Shown here: one piece after another, positions 17,264 to 21,486 of the stretch
How the letters are laid out: the number at the start of each line of letters is the position of its first letter
Numbering within the stretch: the stretch's first letter is position 1
Source: JACVRW01 sp035705985
Lineage (GTDB): Bacteria > Actinomycetota > Thermoleophilia > Solirubrobacterales > Thermoleophilaceae
DNA: 21,486 nucleotides
Reading direction: 5' to 3'
Assembly (NCBI GenBank): GCA_035705985.1
Contig: DASSVP010000192.1
Coordinates: 1-21,486 of the forward strand
Position numbers and translations under genes: made by a program
The notes under the pieces: model-generated
Seen by the model: the letters and a program-made list of their open reading frames with translations, nothing else
What the model was told of the DNA's origin: nothing
The model's database searches: none

Positions 17264-17791
17264 GTGGAACGGCTTGTTGGCGTCGTTGCCGTCCGCGCCG
17301 GTCGTCCGGACGTCCACGCCGTTGACGTTCGAGCCGAGTGAGCTCACGGTGATCTGGCCGTTCTGCGGAGGCGCCGCCGCGGTCGGGCCGCCGATCGTGG
17401 CGTGGTAGCCGCAGCCGCGCACGTCGGTCTCGAAGAGCACCTGGTAGCGCCCCTCGGCGGTGCGCGCCGCGGAGGCGTTCCGGCCGCGGACCAGCTGACC
17501 GCCCGCGTTCACGACCGCGAACCGCTGGGATCCATGGGCGATGAACGCGCTGGGGACGGTGCCGAGCGTGGACTCCTTGATCGCGCCGCCGCCTACGCCG
17601 TTGGCGCGGAAGTCCTTGCCGAGCAGGGCTCCGTTGCGAACGTCCGCGGTACGGATCGTGTTGTTCTTGATCTCACGGCCGTCGATCGCTCCGGTGGCGA
17701 GGCCGTAGGAGACGCCGCCGAGCGACAGAAACAGCGCTGTCATCGCGACGACCATGGCAGGGGAGGGCATGAAACGACGGAATCGGGTCAT
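17246..17791 (-). CDS. Exported protein sharing the PSPAM/IKNN-VRNG N-terminal module
   Basis: The product is 181 residues. A signal anchor at about 9-31 (PSPAMVVAMTALFLSLGGVS) is followed by repeats at 35-75 (IDGREIKNNTIRTADVRNG and so on) and KESTLGTVPSA, which match the protein at 14895-15638 almost motif by motif. The following 100 residues differ: a beta-rich domain with GRYQVLFETDVRGCGYHATIG, where other members also have a ...V.F..DV..C.Y.A.. strand pattern, ending in a C-terminal Cys. Likely secreted or surface-bound; function unknown. ATG 17791 is preferred; GTG 17800 adds three residues. A perfect hairpin abuts the start, leaving no room for an own promoter after panB, so expression may come from panB read-through. 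Confidence 0.82.
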   Translation of the reverse strand: MTRFRRFMPSPAMVVAMTALFLSLGGVSYGLATGAIDGREIKNNTIRTADVRNGALLGKDFRANGVGGGAIKESTLGTVPSAFIAHGSQRFAVVNAGGQLVRGRNASAARTAEGRYQVLFETDVRGCGYHATIGGPTAAAPPQNGQITVSSLGSNVNGVDVRTTGADGNDANKPFHLLVLC

Positions 17792-17800
17792 GCGCCCCAC

Positions 17801-17823
17801 AACCCCCGGGACGCCCGGGGGTT
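17801..17823 (-). terminator. Perfect ten-pair hairpin between panB and the exported-protein gene
   Basis: AACCCCCGGG (17801-17810) pairs with CCCGGGGGTT (17814-17823) over a three-base ACG loop. It starts four bases past the panB stop, so it looks like the operon terminator. It also ends at the GTG 17800 and nine bases before ATG 17791 of the next gene on the same strand, so it would mask that gene's initiation region if transcription reads through. Confidence 0.65.
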
Positions 17824-17827
17824 GCGC

Positions 17828-18730
17828 TCAGAGCGAGAAGCCGCCCGTGAACGGCTCGCCGGTCTGCTCGCGCACCAGCTCGTGCAGCCGCGCGATCTCG
17901 TCGGGGGCCATCGTGTAGCCGTGCTCCTCCTCGGGGTAGCGGCGCGCCCGCACCTCGTCCGCGAAGGCCGAGACGCCCTTGACCATCTCCTCCCGAACGG
18001 TGGCGTAGCGCTTCACGAAGCGCGCCACGTGCCCGTCGTAGATCCCGAGCAGGTCGTGGAACACGAGCACCTGGCCGTCGGTGTTGCCGCCGGCGCCGAT
18101 GCCGATCACCGGGATCTCCATACGCGGCATGATCGCCTCGGTGAGCGCGCTCGGGATCGCCTCGAAGACGATCGCGAAGCAGCCGGCCTCCTGGAGCGCC
18201 AGCGCGTCGTGGAGCACCTTCAGCGCCCGCTCGGCGGTGCGGCCCTGGGAGCGGTAGCCGCCGAGCGCCGTCGCCGTCTGGGGCGTGAGGCCCACGTGGC
18301 CCATCACCGGGATGCCGGCGTCGACCATCGCCTTCGCCCGCTCTACCGAGGTGCCACCGCGCTCGATCTTGACGGCGTCGCAGCCGGCCTCCTTGATGAA
18401 GCGCTGCGCGCTGCGGATCGCCTCCTCGTTCGACGCCTCGTACGAGCCGAACGGCAGGTCGCCGATCATCAGCGGCGTCTTCAGCCCGCGGCGCACGGCC
18501 TGGGCGAGCATCAGGAGCTCCTCGGTGGTGACCGGGACCGTGGACGGGTGCCCGAGCACCGTCATCGCGCCCGAGTCGCCCACGAGCACGACGTCCACGC
18601 CGGCCTCCTCGGCCACCTGCGCCGACGGGTAGTCGTAGGCCGTGACCATGACGATCGGCTCGCCGAGCGCCTTCTTCTCCCCGAGGGTCGTGAGGCTGAC
18701 GGCGGGGCGCTGGGTGGGGCGGTGGCTCAT
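17828..18730 (-). CDS. panB: 3-methyl-2-oxobutanoate hydroxymethyltransferase
   Basis: The product is 300 residues, slightly longer than the usual 260-280. PanB transfers a hydroxymethyl group from methylene-tetrahydrofolate to alpha-ketoisovalerate, giving ketopantoate, the first committed step to pantothenate. Visible are VTAYDYPSAQ, LVGDS with metal ligand Asp52, IGDLPFGSY with Asp91, KIERGG with Glu123, MGHVGLTPQ, the catalytic Glu190 in VFEAIP, VIGIGAG and DGQVLVFHDLLG. The extra length is in a charged C-terminal tail. ATG 18730 overlaps the panC stop (ATGA), so panB is the last gene of a coupled DUF2520-panC-panB operon. A strong hairpin follows. Aspartate decarboxylase (panD) is not in the window. 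Confidence 0.96.
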   Translation of the reverse strand: MSHRPTQRPAVSLTTLGEKKALGEPIVMVTAYDYPSAQVAEEAGVDVVLVGDSGAMTVLGHPSTVPVTTEELLMLAQAVRRGLKTPLMIGDLPFGSYEASNEEAIRSAQRFIKEAGCDAVKIERGGTSVERAKAMVDAGIPVMGHVGLTPQTATALGGYRSQGRTAERALKVLHDALALQEAGCFAIVFEAIPSALTEAIMPRMEIPVIGIGAGGNTDGQVLVFHDLLGIYDGHVARFVKRYATVREEMVKGVSAFADEVRARRYPEEEHGYTMAPDEIARLHELVREQTGEPFTGGFSL

Positions 18731-19584
18731 TTCTCGCCTCCGAGAATCGCGTTGTCGATGAGTCGGGCGCGCCCCACGCGGGCCGCCACGGCCAGCAGCG
18801 TCGAGCCGTTCACACGCTCGACGGGAGAGAGGTCCTTCGCGGAGCGCAGCTGAAGGTAGTCCGGCTGCACGCCCGCGCGGTCGAGCTCCCTGCGCGCCGC
18901 GGCGACCACCGCGGCGGCGTCCACGGCGCCGCCCTCCACGGCCGCCTGCGCGGCGCGCAGCGCGCGGCTCAGCGCGAGGGCGCGCTCGCGCTCCTCGGCG
19001 CTCAGGTACGCGTTCCGCGAGCTGAGCGCGAGGCCGTCCTCGTCGCGGATCGTCGGGCAGACCTCGATCCGCACCGGGATGTCGAGGTCGCGGACCAGCT
19101 TGCGGATCACGAGCGCCTGCTGAGCGTCCTTCTGGCCGAAGTACGCCACGTCCGGGGCGACCATGTTGAACAGCTTGGTCACGACGGTCGTGACGCCGGC
19201 GAAGTGCTCGGCTCCGCGCTGCGCCTCGTCGCCCTCGAGCGTCTCGGTCAGGCCGCCAACGGTGACCGTGGTGTCGAACCCGTCCGGGTAGACCTCCTCG
19301 ACCGCCGGCACGAACAGCAGGTCCACGCCCTCCGCCTCGGCGAGCGCTGCGTCGCGGGCCTCGTCGCGCGGGTACGCCTCGAGGTCCTCGCGAGGGCCGA
19401 ACTGCGTGGGGTTGACGAACAGGGAGACGACCAGAACGTCGTTGCCCGCCCGCGCTCGGCGCATCAGCGACAGGTGCCCCTCGTGGAAGTAGCCCATTGT
19501 CGGCACGAGGCCGATGCCGCGCCCGGCGCGCCGCTCGGGGGCGAGCGCGTCGCGGAGCTCGTCGACTGTCCGGACCGTCCTCAA
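18727..19584 (-). CDS. panC: Pantothenate synthetase (pantoate--beta-alanine ligase)
   Basis: The product is 285 residues, the normal size. PanC joins pantoate and beta-alanine using ATP through a pantoyl-adenylate. Visible are PTMGYFHEGHLSL at 28-40 with His34 and His37, SLFVNPTQFGP, GVTTVVTKLFN, APDVAYFGQKDAQQ and GLALSSRNAYLS. The start is TTG 19584: it overlaps the upstream TGA (TTGA) and has GAGAGGAG six bases upstream, and no ATG or GTG is available before the conserved TVDELR. The frame is open far upstream, but that part is antisense-like to the DUF2520 gene reading. The gene is coupled at both ends. Confidence 0.95.
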   Translation of the reverse strand: MRTVRTVDELRDALAPERRAGRGIGLVPTMGYFHEGHLSLMRRARAGNDVLVVSLFVNPTQFGPREDLEAYPRDEARDAALAEAEGVDLLFVPAVEEVYPDGFDTTVTVGGLTETLEGDEAQRGAEHFAGVTTVVTKLFNMVAPDVAYFGQKDAQQALVIRKLVRDLDIPVRIEVCPTIRDEDGLALSSRNAYLSAEERERALALSRALRAAQAAVEGGAVDAAAVVAAARRELDRAGVQPDYLQLRSAKDLSPVERVNGSTLLAVAARVGRARLIDNAILGGEK

Positions 19585-20345
19585 ACCGGACTCCTCTCGG
19601 CAGCGAGCGCCCGCGTCCGGGCGGCCAGCGCGTCGAACAGGGCGAGCAGCTCGGGCGCCGCCTCGGCGATGGCGGCTCGCTGCAGCTCGACGGTGGCCTC
19701 GTCGCCGCGCGCGATCGGCCCGGTGAGCGCCTCCTCCGGGCCGAGCGCCGCCACGTTCTCCACGGTCTGGCGGACGAGCGGCATCAGCAGTGCGCGCGCG
19801 TCGTCGCGGTCGAGTCCCGCGCCGGCCGCCACCCGCTCGGCGGCAGCCTGGAGCGTGACGACGAAGTTCGAGGCCATCGACGCGGCGGCGTGGTAGGCGG
19901 CGCGGCCCTCGTCGTCGATCTCGAACGGCGTCATGCCGAGCCGCTCGGCGAGCGCGGTGGCGAACCCCAGCGCCTCCGCGCTGGTACCCGCCACCGCGGC
20001 GCCGGCGCCGGCGAAGCTCACGCCGCGATGAGCGAACGATTGAAGCGGATGAAGCCCGAACGCGGGCACGCCGGCATGGGCGAGGACCGACAGCGGTGTG
20101 GCGCCGCTCGTGTGCCCGATCAGCGGAGCCGCCCCCGTCACGACCTCGGCCGCGGACGCGATCTCTGCATCGGGGACGCACAGGACGATCGCGTGGCAGC
20201 CCGCCGGGCTCGCGCCGCGGCCCACCGGCCCCTCGACCTCCACGCCGGCGTCGCGAAGTGCGCGCGCCAGCGCGGTGCCGACCCGGCCTGGGCCGACTAT
20301 GCCCACCCGAAGCGGGCTCGGAAGACTCGTCTGATCTGGGTGCAT
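19581..20345 (-). CDS. Rossmann-fold DUF2520 protein, possible ketopantoate reductase
   Basis: The product is 254 residues. The N-terminal half is a dinucleotide-binding Rossmann domain (LRVGIVGPGRVGTAL, with GxGxxG at 18-23, and AIVLCVPDAEI). The second half begins at the family block GLHPLQSF and continues with the all-helical DUF2520 part (YHAAASMASNFVVTL). These proteins resemble ketopantoate reductase and NADP oxidoreductases in layout and are often found next to panC in actinobacteria (as in Mycobacterium tuberculosis). A role in making pantoate from ketopantoate with NADPH is plausible here because no panE is seen in the operon, but it is inference. ATG 20345 is chosen; the open frame to 20444 would overlap the divergent gene. 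Its TGA overlaps the panC TTG. Confidence 0.85.
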   Translation of the reverse strand: MHPDQTSLPSPLRVGIVGPGRVGTALARALRDAGVEVEGPVGRGASPAGCHAIVLCVPDAEIASAAEVVTGAAPLIGHTSGATPLSVLAHAGVPAFGLHPLQSFAHRGVSFAGAGAAVAGTSAEALGFATALAERLGMTPFEIDDEGRAAYHAAASMASNFVVTLQAAAERVAAGAGLDRDDARALLMPLVRQTVENVAALGPEEALTGPIARGDEATVELQRAAIAEAAPELLALFDALAARTRALAAERSPV

Positions 20346-20390
20346 TCCCCCGTCGGTCCACTCCGTCGTCGGTAGCGGCCGACGAGTCTG

Positions 20391-20396
20391 AGGATA
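20391..20396 (-). promoter_or_regulatory. Possible -10 box of the DUF2520-panC-panB operon
   Basis: On the minus strand this reads TATCCT (TANNNT). Transcription would start near 20384, leaving a leader of about 40 bases that begins with a seven-pair hairpin (20366-20372 with 20379-20385). No good -35 box is seen. Confidence 0.35.
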
Positions 20397-20426
20397 CCCA
20401 TGACGCGTGCCGTCGACTCCAGGTCC

Positions 20427-20432
20427 TAGGCT
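20427..20432 (+). promoter_or_regulatory. Probable -10 box giving a leaderless uracil-DNA glycosylase message
   Basis: TAGGCT lies six bases before the ATG at 20439, exactly the spacing at which transcription would start on the A of the start codon. No ribosome site is present, which agrees with a leaderless message as is common in actinobacteria. Confidence 0.5.
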
Positions 20433-20438
20433 TGGCGC

Positions 20439-21113
20439 ATGCACTCACGCAGCGCCGAGGAGCGCCGCGCGGAGCTGGTCGAGCTGTACCGGGAGGCGCG
20501 GGCCTGCGCGCGCTGCCCGCTGTCCAAGACGCGGACCCGGGTGGTGTTCGGCTCGGGGAACGCCGACGCCGATCTGATGTTCGTAGGAGAGGCGCCCGGG
20601 ATGCACGAGGACCAGCAGGGGCTCCCGTTCGTCGGGCGCGCCGGCCAGCTGCTGAACAAGCTGCTCGAGGAGATCGGGCTCACGCGCGAGGACGTTTTCA
20701 TCGCGAACGTCCTCCAGTCGCGGCCGCCCGGCAACCGCGACCCGCAGCCGGACGAGATCGACGCCTGCAAGCCGTTTCTGCACCGCAAGGTCGAGCTGAT
20801 CGAGCCGAGCGTCATCTGCACGCTGGGGAACTTCTCCACGAAGCTGCTCACCCGCTCGCAGCGCGGGATCACGAGCGTGCACGGGCGCCCGCAGGTGCAC
20901 GAGCTGGGTGGGCGGCCGCTGAGGGTCTACCCGCTCTTCCACCCGGCCGCCGCGCTGCGGAGCACGAAGACGCTCGAGGAGCTGCGTGCAGACTTCGCGC
21001 GCCTGCCGGCGCTGCTAGAGGAGCCGCCGCCGGTGCCGATCGGCGCCGTGGCGCCGCTGGCCGCCGTGGCGGCCGCGCCGTCCGAGCAGCCGCCTCCCAC
21101 GCTGTTCGACTGA
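20439..21113 (+). CDS. Family-4-type uracil-DNA glycosylase
   Basis: The product is 224 residues. It removes uracil from DNA, starting base-excision repair. Motifs of the iron-sulfur (family 4, thermophile-type) enzymes are clear: CARC at 23-26, GEAPGMHEDQQGLPFVGRAGQ with the catalytic motif at 50-60, RPPGNRDPQPDEIDACKPFL, and the late HPAAAL block with His168. Three of the four expected cluster cysteines are present (23, 26, 110). The one usually before RPP is Ser94. The last 35 residues are a Pro/Ala tail ending PTLFD, possibly a partner-binding peptide. ATG 20439 fits the leaderless promoter. It is divergent from the pantothenate operon and ends in a strong hairpin. Confidence 0.92.
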   Translation: MHSRSAEERRAELVELYREARACARCPLSKTRTRVVFGSGNADADLMFVGEAPGMHEDQQGLPFVGRAGQLLNKLLEEIGLTREDVFIANVLQSRPPGNRDPQPDEIDACKPFLHRKVELIEPSVICTLGNFSTKLLTRSQRGITSVHGRPQVHELGGRPLRVYPLFHPAAALRSTKTLEELRADFARLPALLEEPPPVPIGAVAPLAAVAAAPSEQPPPTLFD

Positions 21114-21126
21114 CAGGAAGGGGGGC

Positions 21127-21164
21127 GGGCGCCGGCCGGAACGGGGGAGACCCGGCCGGCGCCC
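21127..21164. terminator. Strong bidirectional terminator-like hairpin
   Basis: A perfect thirteen-pair stem joins 21127-21139 (GGGCGCCGGCCGG) and 21152-21164 (CCGGCCGGCGCCC) around a twelve-base loop. It lies 13 bases after the glycosylase stop and 14 bases past the stop of the convergent protease gene, so it can end both transcripts. Confidence 0.75.
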
Positions 21165-21178
21165 AGGGGAAACTCAGG

Positions 21179-21486
21179 TCAGCAGAGCGGGCTGTCGGCG
21201 AGCGGCTGGCCGGCGATCTGGAGGATGCGGCCCATCCGCGTGCCCGCGATGTAGCTCGGCAGCCAATTCGTGTCGACCACGAGATGGGTCAGGTCGCCGG
21301 CGGCCTGCATGCCGGTGTTCACGCGTACCGCGCTGCCGGAGTCGCCCGGCGCGGCGGCGCCAGACCAGCCGAACGCGTCGGCCTGCCAGGTGAGCGCGAG
21401 GCCCGCGCGCGGCGTGCCGCCGGTGCCGACCGCGAGGCCGTGGCCGTAGTGGAAGACGGGCTCGGGCCCCGATCCGGTGTACGAGC
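21179..21486 (-). CDS. Trypsin-like serine protease, C-terminal part (truncated by window)
   Basis: The minus-strand frame ending in TGA at 21179-21181 is open to the end of the window, giving at least 101 residues without the start. It reads through HYGHGLAVGTGG and LALTWQADAFGWSG to PGDSGSAVRV, where GDSGSAV is the catalytic-serine motif of chymotrypsin-fold proteases, then LTHLVVDTNWLPSYIAGTRMGRIL, the closing strand and helix. The frame was read directly from the bases. Such actinobacterial proteins are usually secreted with a signal peptide, which would lie outside the window. The catalytic His and Asp are also outside, so activity cannot be judged. The strong hairpin follows its stop. 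Confidence 0.8.
   Translation of the reverse strand, partial: SYTGSGPEPVFHYGHGLAVGTGGTPRAGLALTWQADAFGWSGAAAPGDSGSAVRVNTGMQAAGDLTHLVVDTNWLPSYIAGTRMGRILQIAGQPLADSPLC

Noticed and set aside
19585..20448. Upstream extension of panC to a 573-residue protein
   Set aside because: The extra part is Arg-rich shadow sequence of the DUF2520 gene in another frame on the same strand; a good ribosome site directs initiation at TTG 19584.

Overview
The window is a dense, very GC-rich bacterial chromosome segment with a core-gene character. The LexA box of the form CGAAC-N4-GTTCG, the DUF2520–panC–panB operon, short leaders with TANNNT boxes and the family of exported proteins with a PSPAM...VA membrane segment plus IKNN/VRNG repeats all suggest an actinobacterium, most probably of the Thermoleophilia/Solirubrobacterales. 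That placement is inference from gene content, not from a phylogenetic marker search. No insertion sequence, prophage, CRISPR array, rRNA or tRNA was seen.

Layout. 1-1877 (+): end of rpsA, then coaE and a membrane-anchored SLT lytic transglycosylase, joined without gaps. 1878-3776 (-): an Uup-like ABC-F ATPase. 3978-4703 (-): a two-segment membrane protein of unknown function ending in a strong hairpin. 4781-7062 (+): a small GIY-YIG protein and uvrB. 7194-11347 (+): a tightly packed four-gene accessory operon, described below. 11344-11730 (-): a VOC-family protein. 11822-14692 (+): uvrA behind an SOS box. 14895-15638 (-): an exported repeat protein. 15777-16648 (-): a DCC (DUF393) protein coupled to a degenerate GGDEF protein. 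16667-17263 (+): a hexapeptide acyltransferase. 17246-17791 (-): a second exported protein with the same N-terminal module. 17828-20345 (-): DUF2520 protein, panC and panB. 20439-21113 (+): a family-4-type uracil-DNA glycosylase. 21179-21486 (-): the C-terminal part of a trypsin-like serine protease that runs off the window.

Working together. DNA repair is over-represented: uvrA, uvrB, a uracil-DNA glycosylase and a GIY-YIG protein. Of these only uvrA shows a recognisable LexA site. The pantothenate genes are translationally coupled, and the DUF2520 protein sits where a ketopantoate reductase would be useful. coaE at the other end acts at the last step of CoA synthesis.

The most unusual locus is 7194-11347. 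It encodes, in order, a membrane-tethered Arg/Glu-rich coiled coil, a membrane protein with a kinase fold that has lost every catalytic residue, a secreted protein carrying a full set of PHM/dopamine-hydroxylase-type copper ligands fused to a type I copper (cupredoxin) domain, and a coiled-coil protein with a conserved-looking C-terminal helical module. Start/stop overlaps and gaps of 0-6 bp imply one transcript. I consider it the best candidate here for an undescribed system, perhaps extracytoplasmic copper redox chemistry tied to an envelope scaffold. The functional link is inference.
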